A stretch of DNA of 64,000 nucleotides, from NCBI GenBank assembly GCA_044464485.1, contig JBIQLG010000001.1:1-64000 (forward strand). Direction: 5' to 3'. Position numbers and translations under genes: made by a program. Shown piece by piece: positions 50,767 through 59,912 of the stretch. The notes under the pieces were generated by a model. It saw only the letters and a list, made by a program, of their open reading frames with translations, was not told the DNA's origin and ran no database searches. Every line of letters starts with the position of its first letter. The first letter of the stretch is position 1. The DNA is from Terrimesophilobacter sp044464485 (GTDB lineage: Bacteria > Actinomycetota > Actinomycetes > Actinomycetales > Microbacteriaceae).

Positions 50767-53700
50767 AGAGTCTGACCCTCAAAGGGTTCAAATCCTTCGC
50801 CCAGCCCACCACTTTCGCTTTCGAACCGGGCGTCACGTGCGTCGTCGGGCCGAACGGTTCCGGCAAATCAAACGTTGTGGATGCGCTCGCCTGGGTGATG
50901 GGGGAGCAGGGCGCGAAGACTCTGCGCGGCGGCAAGATGGAAGACGTTATTTTCGCGGGCACATCGACCAAAGGTCCCTTGGGTCGCGCGGAAGTCATCC
51001 TCACGATCGATAACGCGGATGGTGCCCTGCCGATCGATTACACGGAAGTCACGATCAGCCGCACTCTGTTCCGCAACGGCGGCAGCGAGTACGCGATCAA
51101 TGGCGAAGCATGTCGACTGCTCGACGTTCAGGAGCTCTTGAGCGATTCGGGACTCGGCCGCGAAATGCACGTCATCGTCGGGCAGGGCCAACTCGATCAG
51201 GTGCTGCATGCCACACCGGATGAGCGGCGCGGGTTCATCGAGGAGGCCGCCGGCATCTTGAAACACCGTCGTCGAAAAGAGAAAACTGTTCGAAAGCTCG
51301 AGGCGATGCAGGCGAACCTCACCCGCCTCAGCGACCTCGCGGGCGAGCTGCGACGCCAACTCAAGCCGCTCGGACACCAGGCGGAAATCGCCAAAGAAGC
51401 CCAGATGATTGCGGCGACCGTGCGGGATGCCCGCGCGCGCATTTTGGCGGATGACGTCGTGACCCTGCGCGAAAGTCTCGCGCTTCACGGGCGCAGCGAG
51501 AACGAGCGCAAAACAGAACGCATCGTGCTGCAGGAGCAACTCGACCAGAACAAACTTCGCGAACTGCACCTCGAGCAAGCTCAGGTCGGCGACGCGGTCG
51601 ATATCGCTCGGCGCACCTCCTTCGACCTCGAATCGGTGCAGGAGCGGCTGCGCGGGCTCTACACTCTCGCCAACCAGCGCATTGCGTTGCTGGGCAGCGC
51701 CGACGACGAGCAGGCGGCCGGCAGCGTCGTGACGCCGCAGCAGATCGAGGATTCGAAAGCCGAGGCTGCCAGGCTCGAAGAGTTGGTCGTCGAGGCGGAG
51801 GCCGCATGGAAAGACGTGCAGCATGAGGCTGCTCAAGCCAAAGCGAACCTCGATGCGCTTGATGAGGAAATCGCGCTTCAGGCATCCCTGGTTTCCCGTC
51901 ACGAACTCGAACTCTCCAAGCTGACCGGCCAGGCAGAGACGGCAGCCTCCCGGCTCGCCGCGGTTCGCGGCGAAGTGCTTCGTCAGCAAAGCGCTCTTGA
52001 CGCGGCGATGCAGCGCCGCGACGCCGCGCAGACTGCGTTCGCCGAACTGGAGCAGACCTCGGTGGCAGACAGCGCCTCGGAAACCGATCTCGATTCCGCA
52101 TACCAGGCTGCGCAGGCAGAAGTGACCGTCGCGGAAAGCCACATGGAGAAGTTGCGTGAGGAACTTCATGACCTGGAGCGTGAGCGTTCGGGGCTTCTGG
52201 CGCGCACGAGCGCTCTCTCCAGCGCCCTCGACCAGAAGGACGGCTCCAGCGCACTCGTATCGAAGAAGCTGCGCGGAATAAAAGGTTTGGTCGCCGAACA
52301 CATCCAGGTGCAGCCGGGATTCGAGGCGGCAATCGCGGCGGCGCTCGGAAACCTCGCGGACGCCGTTCTCGCCGACAACCGCGAGGCCGCCATCAGCGCG
52401 ATGGACCAGGCGCGGGGTGACGAACTTGGCCGAGTGGACATCCTGTTCGCCGATGCCCCGCCCGCCGACGTTCCCGTAACCCTGCCTGACGGCGCGGTGG
52501 CGGCGGGCTCGGTGGTCACCGCTCCGGCCGGGGTGCTCGGCGTGCTCGCTTCGGTCGTGATCGCGGAAGATCTGGACGCCGCGCGCGCCGTGTGGAAGAA
52601 ACTGCCGGTGAACTCTGCAGTGACCGTGATCACGAAGTCGGGCGATGTGTTGAGCCGTTATGTGCTGCGCGGCGGATCAGGTGCCAAGCGTTCCCGCGTC
52701 GAACTCGTGGCAGACCGCGACGCGGCGCAGGCCAGGCTTGCCGACGTCACAGCGCTCATCGACTCGGCGAGTGCGGCACTCGAGGAGCAACGCGCCGTGC
52801 ATGCGACGGTGAAGCAGCGCGCCGCGGAAGCGCTGACGGCACTTCGTGATTTCGATGCGCAACTTGCTGCGAGCACGGAAAAACTCAGTCGAGCTCGAGC
52901 GCAGGTGGAGGCGGCGACCGCCGAATCGGAGCGACTGAAAAAAGCGTTGGAGCTGGCAACGGAGTCTGTGGCCGAAGCTGTCACCGCATCCGAATCTGCC
53001 GACGCAGAGTTGCTCGCGGCGCAGTCGAGACCACGTCCGATTCTGGACGCTTCCGCGCGCGACGCGCTCGCCGACGAGCTTGACGCGGTGCGGGAGCGCG
53101 ACGTCGAAGCGCGGCTGCAGGTCGAGACCGCGCGCGAAAGAGTGCGCGCGGAACACGCGCGCGCCGAACAACTCGAACGGCAACTCGAAGAAGACCGTGT
53201 CGCGGCGCAGGAGGCGGCTCGCCGCGCGGTCATCCGGCGACGCCAGGTGGAGTCCGCGCAGCGTGTCATCGACGCCCTGCCCGCGGTCATGGATGCCGTA
53301 GACCGCTCCGTGTCGCAAGCGAGGGTCGAGCTCGCGTCCTGCGAGGCGGAGCGTGCCAAACAGAACGACGAACTTTCTGCGTTGAGGCGCGACGAGGCCG
53401 CGCTGCGCGAAAAGCTGGCCGCCGTGAGCGACTCCGTGCATGGACTCGAAATGCAGATCTACGAAAAGAAGCTGCACCTTTCCAGCCTCCTCGAACGTGC
53501 CGGCGAAGAACTCGGCCTGATCGAAGAAGTGCTCGTGGCCGAATATGGCCCGGACGTTCCCGTTCCGGCGGACCCGACATCCCTGGATGCCGCAGACGCC
53601 CGCGGTCCGGACGCGACAGGCGGTGACGCCGAATCTGGCACGGTTTCCGGCGATGTGCCGGAACAGGATGCCGATGCCGCGTCAACCGGCGCGCCATACC

Positions 53701-54371
53701 GCAGGTCGGAGCAGGAAGCTCGACTCGCAAAAGCCGAGCGCAAGCTCGCCCAGCTCGGCCGGGTCAACCCGCTCGCGTTGGAGGAATTCGAGGCGCTTGA
53801 GCAACGTCACAAGTTCCTCACCGAGCAACTTACCGACCTTGCCAACACGCGCAAAGACCTTCTCACGATCATCGAAGACATCGACGGTCGCATGCAGGAA
53901 ATCTTCCTGAGCGCGTTCGAAGACACCAGGTCCGCGTTCGACGAGGTGTTCCCGGTATTATTCCCCGGCGGAAGCGGCAGCATTCAGCTCACGAATCCGG
54001 ATGACCTGCTCACGACGGGCATCGAGGTCGCGGTGCGCCCCGCAGGCAAAAAGATCGAACGGCTCTCCCTGCTGAGCGGCGGGGAACGCTCTCTCGCGGC
54101 GATTGCCCTGCTCATCGCGATCTTCAAGGCGCGACCGAGTCCGTTCTACATTCTCGACGAGGTGGAAGCTGCACTCGATGACGCGAACCTCGGCCGACTG
54201 CTCACGGTTCTTGAGGAACTTCGCGAAGGCTCGCAGTTGATCGTCATCACCCACCAGAAGCGCACCATGGAGATTGCCGACGCACTCTACGGCGTCTCGA
54301 TGCGGCACGACGGCGTAAGCGCCGTCGTCGGTCAACGGGTCGCGACGAATGAACGCGCTGCGGTTCGGTGA
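50757..54371 (+). CDS. smc: Chromosome segregation ATPase SMC
   Basis: 1204 aa. Ring-forming condensin ATPase. Head: Walker A VVGPNGSGKSN (about 30-39) and LDEVEAALDDANL near the C-terminus, with signature LSLLSGGERSLAAIALL (about 1102). Two long coiled coils flank the hinge (about 504-660: IKGLVAEHIQVQPGFEAAIA, GGSGAKRSR). GTG 50757 gives the conserved MYLKSLTLKGFKSF start; the in-frame GTG 50721 lies at or before the inferred transcript start. An acidic insertion (about 940-985: PDATGGDAESGTVSGDVPEQ) before the C-terminal coil is unusual. Confidence 0.95.
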   Translation: MYLKSLTLKGFKSFAQPTTFAFEPGVTCVVGPNGSGKSNVVDALAWVMGEQGAKTLRGGKMEDVIFAGTSTKGPLGRAEVILTIDNADGALPIDYTEVTISRTLFRNGGSEYAINGEACRLLDVQELLSDSGLGREMHVIVGQGQLDQVLHATPDERRGFIEEAAGILKHRRRKEKTVRKLEAMQANLTRLSDLAGELRRQLKPLGHQAEIAKEAQMIAATVRDARARILADDVVTLRESLALHGRSENERKTERIVLQEQLDQNKLRELHLEQAQVGDAVDIARRTSFDLESVQERLRGLYTLANQRIALLGSADDEQAAGSVVTPQQIEDSKAEAARLEELVVEAEAAWKDVQHEAAQAKANLDALDEEIALQASLVSRHELELSKLTGQAETAASRLAAVRGEVLRQQSALDAAMQRRDAAQTAFAELEQTSVADSASETDLDSAYQAAQAEVTVAESHMEKLREELHDLERERSGLLARTSALSSALDQKDGSSALVSKKLRGIKGLVAEHIQVQPGFEAAIAAALGNLADAVLADNREAAISAMDQARGDELGRVDILFADAPPADVPVTLPDGAVAAGSVVTAPAGVLGVLASVVIAEDLDAARAVWKKLPVNSAVTVITKSGDVLSRYVLRGGSGAKRSRVELVADRDAAQARLADVTALIDSASAALEEQRAVHATVKQRAAEALTALRDFDAQLAASTEKLSRARAQVEAATAESERLKKALELATESVAEAVTASESADAELLAAQSRPRPILDASARDALADELDAVRERDVEARLQVETARERVRAEHARAEQLERQLEEDRVAAQEAARRAVIRRRQVESAQRVIDALPAVMDAVDRSVSQARVELASCEAERAKQNDELSALRRDEAALREKLAAVSDSVHGLEMQIYEKKLHLSSLLERAGEELGLIEEVLVAEYGPDVPVPADPTSLDAADARGPDATGGDAESGTVSGDVPEQDADAASTGAPYRRSEQEARLAKAERKLAQLGRVNPLALEEFEALEQRHKFLTEQLTDLANTRKDLLTIIEDIDGRMQEIFLSAFEDTRSAFDEVFPVLFPGGSGSIQLTNPDDLLTTGIEVAVRPAGKKIERLSLLSGGERSLAAIALLIAIFKARPSPFYILDEVEAALDDANLGRLLTVLEELREGSQLIVITHQKRTMEIADALYGVSMRHDGVSAVVGQRVATNERAAVR

Positions 54372-54456
54372 CGGCCTGAAAGCCTGCGTCCCACGGTCGG
54401 GGAACGACTCTTCGAGGCCACTCACGAGGTGGGCGGAGTACGCATAGAATTGCGCA

Positions 54457-55701
54457 GTGACGCAGACCGCAGACACCGATATCGCCACCATTCAGAAGCG
54501 CGTCGTTCGGGTTCTCATCACCGCCCAGATTTTGGGAGGCATCGGGCTTGGTGCTACCGTCTCGGTTGGCGCTCTGCTCGCTTCCGAGGTGAGCGGTTCG
54601 CCCGCCTGGTCAGGGATGGCCGCCACTATGAGCACGCTCGGCGCCGCCGTGATTGCGGTACCACTTGCTCGCACGGCACAAGCGCGCGGAAGGCGAGTTG
54701 CCCTGTCGCTCGGCTCCATCGTCGCTGCGCTCGGAGCGGTTATCGCCACCGTGGCCGCAGCCGTGACCTTCTTTCCTTTGCTTCTTCTCGGGCTTGCGCT
54801 CGCGGGCGCCGGCTCGGCCACGAACCTGCAGGCGCGATTTGCCGCCACCGACCTCGCGCTTCCCCTGCACCGCGCGCGGCAGTTGTCACTCGTTGTGTGG
54901 TCGACGACGATCGGCGCGGTTCTTGGCCCGAACCTCATCGAACCGGGGGAAATGATCGGCCAAAGCGTGGGGCTGCCCACGCTCACGGGCCCATTCGTAT
55001 TCACGGTGGGAGCGCAAATTGCCGCAATGCTGGTCTACTTTTTCGGACTTCGACCCGACCCGTTGCTCACCGCGTTGAAGAATGCTCCACCGCGCAACGG
55101 CGCTGCCCCGCCTCGCCACGGGCTCGCGACGCTGAGGGTGAACCCCCTGGCACGGTACGCCGTGGTTGCCGTCGCTTTCAGCCACGCAACCATGGTCGCC
55201 ATGATGTCGATGACTCCCGTGCACCTTTACGGTCACGGCGCGACGCTCGTGATCGTCGGATTCGCGCTGAGCCTGCACATTGCGGGGATGTATTCGCTCT
55301 CGCCGATGTTCGGATGGCTTGCCGACCGCTGGGGACGCATCCCGACGATTCTGGCGGGGCAGGCGGTGCTCGTGCTGTCACTCCTTCTGGCGTGGATCGG
55401 CGCTGAATCGCGCGTGCTCGTCATCGTGAGCGTCATTCTACTCGGGCTGGGCTGGTCGGCGTCCACGATCGCAGGCTCGACTCTCGTGGCCGAATCCGCT
55501 CCGGTGGATGATCGCGCCGGACTGCAGGGTGTTTCTGACCTGCTCATGAATTCGACGGCAGCCGTTTTCGGTGCCCTCGCCGGACCCGTCCTCGCGCTCG
55601 TGGGTTACTCGGGTCTGGGGGTCGCGTGCCTGCTGCTCGTGGGGGTGGTCACGGTCTGGTCGGCAATCCAGTTCCGGGCAGCCCCCCAGGTCGCCAACTA
55701 A
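54457..55701 (+). CDS. MFS transporter
   Basis: 414 aa, about 12 transmembrane helices in two halves. The first-half loop region RTAQARGRRVAL and second-half AGMYSLSPMFGWLADRWGRI (a typical GxLaDRxGrr-like motif after helix 8) support the major facilitator family. Substrate unknown. GTG 54457 follows -10 TAGAAT (54445-54450) by 6 nt, so it is probably leaderless. It separates smc from ftsY. Confidence 0.85.
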   Translation: MTQTADTDIATIQKRVVRVLITAQILGGIGLGATVSVGALLASEVSGSPAWSGMAATMSTLGAAVIAVPLARTAQARGRRVALSLGSIVAALGAVIATVAAAVTFFPLLLLGLALAGAGSATNLQARFAATDLALPLHRARQLSLVVWSTTIGAVLGPNLIEPGEMIGQSVGLPTLTGPFVFTVGAQIAAMLVYFFGLRPDPLLTALKNAPPRNGAAPPRHGLATLRVNPLARYAVVAVAFSHATMVAMMSMTPVHLYGHGATLVIVGFALSLHIAGMYSLSPMFGWLADRWGRIPTILAGQAVLVLSLLLAWIGAESRVLVIVSVILLGLGWSASTIAGSTLVAESAPVDDRAGLQGVSDLLMNSTAAVFGALAGPVLALVGYSGLGVACLLLVGVVTVWSAIQFRAAPQVAN

Positions 55702-55711
55702 GATCACTGTC

Positions 55712-56590
55712 ATGGCGGAGCGCACACAACCCTGGTCTTTGGGCGGATCACTCCGCGGGCTTTTTGCGAAAAAGACCATCGACGAGGAAACCTGGGAAGA
55801 CCTTGAAGACGCGCTCATTTCTGCCGACTTCGGGCCGGATGTCACCGATTCCGTCATCGCGGAACTTCGCGGCGGCGTGGAGCGGTTTCGCACCACGGAT
55901 CCCACGGACCTCAAGCGGATGCTGCGCGAAACCCTCGAAGAGCGGCTCGCGAAACTCGACCCCACTCTGCGCCTCACGGCTCGCCCGGCGGTTGTGCTCG
56001 TCGTCGGTGTCAACGGCGTGGGCAAGACCACCACAATTGGAAAGTTCGCGAAGTTCTTGGCGAACCATGGTCGGAGCGTTGTCGTTGGCGCGGCAGACAC
56101 TTTCCGCGCGGCAGCGGTGGAGCAGTTGGCGACATGGGCGGAGCGAGGTGGCGCACGCATCGTCACGCCGCAGCAGCAGGGCCAGGACCCGGCATCCGTC
56201 GCGTTTCAAACCGTGGAGAAAGCGCAGCGCGAAGGCATTGACATCGTGCTTATCGATACCGCGGGCCGCCTGCAAACCAAGAGCGGCCTCATGGATGAAC
56301 TCGCGAAGATTCGTCGCGTGCTGGAAAAGCAGGCGGAGATCGCAGAAGTTCTGCTTGTGCTGGATGCGACGACCGGCCAAAACGGTCTCGCTCAGGCCGA
56401 GGCGTTTATCGAACACGCTGGCGTCACGGGGCTTGTCCTCACGAAGCTCGACGGGTCGGCGAAGGGCGGCTTCGTGCTTGCGGTGCAGGAGAAAACCGGG
56501 ATTCCCATCAAGCTTGTCGGCCAGGGTGAAGGCATCGGCGACCTCACCGGCTTCACACCGCACGTGTTCGTTCAGAACCTCGTGGGCTGA
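55712..56590 (+). CDS. ftsY: Signal recognition particle receptor FtsY
   Basis: 292 aa. GTPase receptor that docks SRP-ribosome complexes at the membrane. N domain (about 1-80), then G domain: P-loop GVNGVGKTTTIGKFAKFL, DTFRAAAVEQL, DTAGRLQTKSGLMDEL, TKLDGSAKGG, and GQGEGIGDLTGF. The long acidic A domain of E. coli FtsY is missing; this short form is usual in many actinobacteria. ATG 55712 lies 7 nt after -10 TAAGAT (55699-55704). Confidence 0.95.
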   Translation: MAERTQPWSLGGSLRGLFAKKTIDEETWEDLEDALISADFGPDVTDSVIAELRGGVERFRTTDPTDLKRMLRETLEERLAKLDPTLRLTARPAVVLVVGVNGVGKTTTIGKFAKFLANHGRSVVVGAADTFRAAAVEQLATWAERGGARIVTPQQQGQDPASVAFQTVEKAQREGIDIVLIDTAGRLQTKSGLMDELAKIRRVLEKQAEIAEVLLVLDATTGQNGLAQAEAFIEHAGVTGLVLTKLDGSAKGGFVLAVQEKTGIPIKLVGQGEGIGDLTGFTPHVFVQNLVG

Positions 56591-56592
56591 GG

Positions 56593-56964
56593 TCACTCCG
56601 CGTCGGGTTGTTCTGCCTGTGCTCGTTCGACCGCCTCACCGAGTTCGTCGACGAGAAGCGAACCAGGGGCGATGACACCCGTTCGATAGCCGGCTCGGCC
56701 GATCATGTGCGCAGAAATGGGCGCGGTCATCATCTGGAAAGCGAGGAGAGTCACGAGTACCAGAATCGTGGCCAGCCGTCGCTCCTGAAGTGCAACACCC
56801 AGGAGGATGAAGGCGAGACCGAGGATCTGCGGCTTAGTCGTCGCGTGCATTCGCGCGATCGCGTCAGGAAAGCGGAGGAGCCCTACGCCGGCGGCGAGGG
56901 AGAGGAACGCGCCGAGAATCAGCGAGACTCCGGTAAGGACGTCCATGACGAACTCGCTGCTCAT
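56593..56964 (-). CDS. mrpG: Na+/H+ antiporter subunit G
   Basis: 123 aa. Three transmembrane helices with MrpG/MnhG/PhaG signatures (GVGLLRFPDAIARMHATTKP, ISAHMIGRAGYRTGV). Last gene of the Mrp operon, which builds a seven-subunit complex that exchanges Na+ (or K+) for H+. ATG 56964 overlaps mrpF. Ends 2 bp from the convergent ftsY. Confidence 0.93.
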   Translation of the reverse strand: MSSEFVMDVLTGVSLILGAFLSLAAGVGLLRFPDAIARMHATTKPQILGLAFILLGVALQERRLATILVLVTLLAFQMMTAPISAHMIGRAGYRTGVIAPGSLLVDELGEAVERAQAEQPDAE

Positions 56965-57227
56965 GATTGCCTTTTCCTCGACACGTATCGCGCGACCACA
57001 ACGGATGCCAGAAACGCGGTAGCCGCGACCGCGAGCATGGCGGGAAGGGTTCGTGTGTGGGAGTTGTAGATCATTTCGGCTCCCATCGCGCAGATGAAGG
57101 TGGTGAGAAGCATGTCGGCCGAGATCATCCTGTCGAGAATTGATGGACCGCGAATGATGCGAAACAACGCCATGGCGGCCGCAGCGGCGAGCATCACTCC
57201 GACAGCGAGAAAAACCCATTCCTTCAC
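56961..57227 (-). CDS. mrpF: Na+/H+ antiporter subunit F
   Basis: 88 aa, three helices; the family motif is RIIRGPSILDRMISADML. GTG 57227 overlaps the mrpE stop. Small accessory subunit of the Mrp complex. Confidence 0.93.
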   Translation of the reverse strand: MKEWVFLAVGVMLAAAAAMALFRIIRGPSILDRMISADMLLTTFICAMGAEMIYNSHTRTLPAMLAVAATAFLASVVVARYVSRKRQS

Positions 57228-57835
57228 GATTGACCCTCGCTTTCATGAATGCGCGCGAGATCCTCGCGCGAGCCGATGGCGCGAACGATTCGCGCTTCCA
57301 CAACGAGAACCTTCGCACGCATCGCTTCGACGTCGTCGGCAGTTCGGGTGTCAAAAGTGTGCAGATAAAGGATCCCGCGCTCCCTATCGGCCTCGACAAC
57401 AAGGGAGCCGGGCACGAGCGACATCGCGATGGCATCCAGCGTCATGATGAGATCCGAGCGGGTCCGCAATTGGATGCCGATTACCGAGGATTGCGGAATC
57501 GGCCGCGGGTTCAGAGCCTGAAAGGCGACGGTAAACGACGCGACGGCGACGTCGAGCAAAAAGTGCGTCGTGAACACGAGTGCGTACCAGAGGTTTATCC
57601 GGCCAGACAGGTCGGCCGGCGGAAGGTAAAAGACTCTCGTGACGATAAGAGCCACGACCAGCCCTGTGATGACGGTCAGCACGGTCAGGTTTCCCCAGAG
57701 CACCGCCCACAGCACGACGAGCCCGAGGAGAAGCGGCAATTGCTTCCACAGGCTCCGCCGAACTTCGCGTCGAGTGGCGGGTTGCTGGCCGCTCTCGATC
57801 GTGTTCGTTTCCTCGTGTGCTCCCGAGCGCGTCAT
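57224..57835 (-). CDS. mrpE: Na+/H+ antiporter subunit E
   Basis: 203 aa. Two to three helices after a charged N-terminus of about 30 residues; conserved PPADLSGRINLW and SDLIMTLDAIAMSLVPGSLV. Overlaps mrpD and mrpF by 4 bp each. Accessory subunit needed for assembly of the antiporter. Confidence 0.92.
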   Translation of the reverse strand: MTRSGAHEETNTIESGQQPATRREVRRSLWKQLPLLLGLVVLWAVLWGNLTVLTVITGLVVALIVTRVFYLPPADLSGRINLWYALVFTTHFLLDVAVASFTVAFQALNPRPIPQSSVIGIQLRTRSDLIMTLDAIAMSLVPGSLVVEADRERGILYLHTFDTRTADDVEAMRAKVLVVEARIVRAIGSREDLARIHESEGQS

Positions 57836-59388
57836 TGCGTGACTCCCGGAAAGACCGTCGAGATGTAGTATTCGGGACCCGCGATGTTGTCGCCCGCACG
57901 CGAGCTCAGGTCGAACAGCGGCGCGCCAAAGATCGTGAGTGCCACGCTCACCGCGACCATGGCGATGGTTGCGCCGACCATGATGCGGGGAATGCTGCGA
58001 ACGGAATTGACTGCCGTCGCAATGCCCATGGGAGCGTGCGCGGGCAATGGATTCTCGTAGCCCGCAACCTCATCCGAGTGCCGCCAAAACGTCATGCTCC
58101 ACGCGCGCGCAAGAGCGTAGAGCGTGAGGAGTGAGACGATCGCGCCGCTGGCGATGAGAATCCATGACAGGGCGGATCCGACCTGGGCCCCCGCTTCAAA
58201 CAGCGCAAGCTTTCCGAGGAAGCCGGAGAACGGCGGAATGCCGCCAAGGCTCAGCATGGGAATGAAGAACAGGATTCCGACGAGCGGGCTCGCTTTCAGC
58301 ATGCCGCCGAGTCGGTTGATTCCCGTCGTACCGCCCTGGCGTTCGACGAGCCCGGTGGCGAGGAAGAGCGTCGTCTGCACGGTGATGTGGTGCACGATGT
58401 AGTAGGTGGCCGCGGAGAGGCCTGCGGCGGTACCCAGACCGATGCCGAACAGCATGTACCCGATGTGGCTCACGAGCGTGAACGACAAAAGCCGTTTGAT
58501 ATCCGACTGCGCTATCGCACCGAGAATGCCGACGATCATCGTGATGGCGGCCACGATCAGGATCACGGTGTTCAGCGCTCCACCGGGGAACATGATCATT
58601 TCCGTGCGCATGATCGCGTACACGCCCACCTTCGTGAGCAGCCCCGCGAACACGGCGGTGACGGGCGCCGGCGCGGTCGGATACGAGTCCGGCAGCCAGA
58701 ACGATAAGGGGAACACGGCCGCCTTGATGCTGAAGGCCACGAGAAGCATGACGTGCAACACAAGCTGAATGTCGGGCGGGAGATCGGCGAGCCGCACCGA
58801 AAGCTGCGCGATGTTCACCGTGCCCGTGGCTCCGTAGATCATGGCGATTGCGGCGAGAAAAATGACGGACGAGACGACGCTCACCACGATATAGACGGTT
58901 CCGGCCCGGATTCGCAGCTCGGTGCCTCCCACGGTGATGAGCACGAAGCTGGCCACGAGCAGGATTTCGAAACTCACGTAAAGGTTGAACAGGTCGCCAG
59001 AGACGAACGCGTTGAACACGCCAGCAGCGAGGATGAGGTAGGTCGGGTAATAAATTGACACCGGCGTTTCGCGATCCCCGTCGGCGAGTCCCTGGCCCAC
59101 GGAGAACACGAGGACTGCCAGCAGAACGGCTGCGGAGACCACGAGCAACAGAGCGGCGAGCCGGTCGACGACGAGCACAATTCCAAAGGGCGCGTTCCAG
59201 CCGCCGAGATCGATCGCTATCGCGCCGTTGACATCGACGGCAACCAGCAGGGCGATGCTGATGGCGAGAACTGCGGTGATCACGCCGACAGCGATGAGCG
59301 TCTGAACGCGCGGCCGTTTGGCCTGGGTGAGCGCCGCCGCGGCGCCGAGCAGCGGCAGCAGAACAACGAGCGGGGTCAGCGCATTCAC
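57832..59388 (-). CDS. mrpD: Na+/H+ antiporter subunit D
   Basis: 518 aa, about 14 helices. Member of the NuoL/M/N-like proton-translocating family: VFNAFVSGDLFNLYVSFEIL carries the key glutamate, and the lysine-helix region AAVFPLSFWLPDSYPTAPAP is present. Works with MrpA as the ion-pumping core. GTG 59388. Confidence 0.94.
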   Translation of the reverse strand: MNALTPLVVLLPLLGAAAALTQAKRPRVQTLIAVGVITAVLAISIALLVAVDVNGAIAIDLGGWNAPFGIVLVVDRLAALLLVVSAAVLLAVLVFSVGQGLADGDRETPVSIYYPTYLILAAGVFNAFVSGDLFNLYVSFEILLVASFVLITVGGTELRIRAGTVYIVVSVVSSVIFLAAIAMIYGATGTVNIAQLSVRLADLPPDIQLVLHVMLLVAFSIKAAVFPLSFWLPDSYPTAPAPVTAVFAGLLTKVGVYAIMRTEMIMFPGGALNTVILIVAAITMIVGILGAIAQSDIKRLLSFTLVSHIGYMLFGIGLGTAAGLSAATYYIVHHITVQTTLFLATGLVERQGGTTGINRLGGMLKASPLVGILFFIPMLSLGGIPPFSGFLGKLALFEAGAQVGSALSWILIASGAIVSLLTLYALARAWSMTFWRHSDEVAGYENPLPAHAPMGIATAVNSVRSIPRIMVGATIAMVAVSVALTIFGAPLFDLSSRAGDNIAGPEYYISTVFPGVTQ

Positions 59389-59912
59389 GAGTCACCTCCG
59401 TCATCGTCCATCAATTGTTGCAATCTCAGTTGTTCGGTGATGCTCTCCTGATCCTGGAGCCGTTCCTGCTCGTCGAGATCCAACGCCGTGGAGACGGCCG
59501 CGGTCGCGCGAGTCCCGAACTCGGTGTCATCCGCGGCGATATCGCGTTCCGCGGTGACCGAGACGCGGCGGCGGCCGACTGCCATGTCTTCGGAGTCATC
59601 CTTCACGTCATCCGCACTCGCAAGGCGCCACGACCGGTAGATGAGCGCCATGAGAAATGCCGAAATGCCAAACGTGATGACAATGGAAGTGAGCACGAAA
59701 GCTTGCGGGAGCGGATCGGCCATGTCGCTCTCTTCGCCAAAGAACGGAGCAACGCCGGCGGGACCCGAAACGATGAGGATCAGCAGATTTGTCGCGTTGC
59801 CCACGAGAAGAAATCCGAGCAGCACGCGAGTCATGCTGCGCTCGAGCAGCAGGTAGACGCCGACGGTGTACATCACCGCCATGATCGCGACGAGAGTCAG
59901 GGATGCGCTCAT
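59385..59912 (-). CDS. mrpC: Na+/H+ antiporter subunit C
   Basis: 175 aa, NuoK-like with three helices (GVYLLLERSMTRVLLGFLLV, GNATNLLIL, AFVLTSIVITFGISAFLMAL). A hydrophilic C-terminal extension of about 75 residues (acidic, Gln-rich) is longer than in most MrpC. ATG 59912 overlaps the mrpA stop. Confidence 0.92.
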   Translation of the reverse strand: MSASLTLVAIMAVMYTVGVYLLLERSMTRVLLGFLLVGNATNLLILIVSGPAGVAPFFGEESDMADPLPQAFVLTSIVITFGISAFLMALIYRSWRLASADDVKDDSEDMAVGRRRVSVTAERDIAADDTEFGTRATAAVSTALDLDEQERLQDQESITEQLRLQQLMDDDGGDS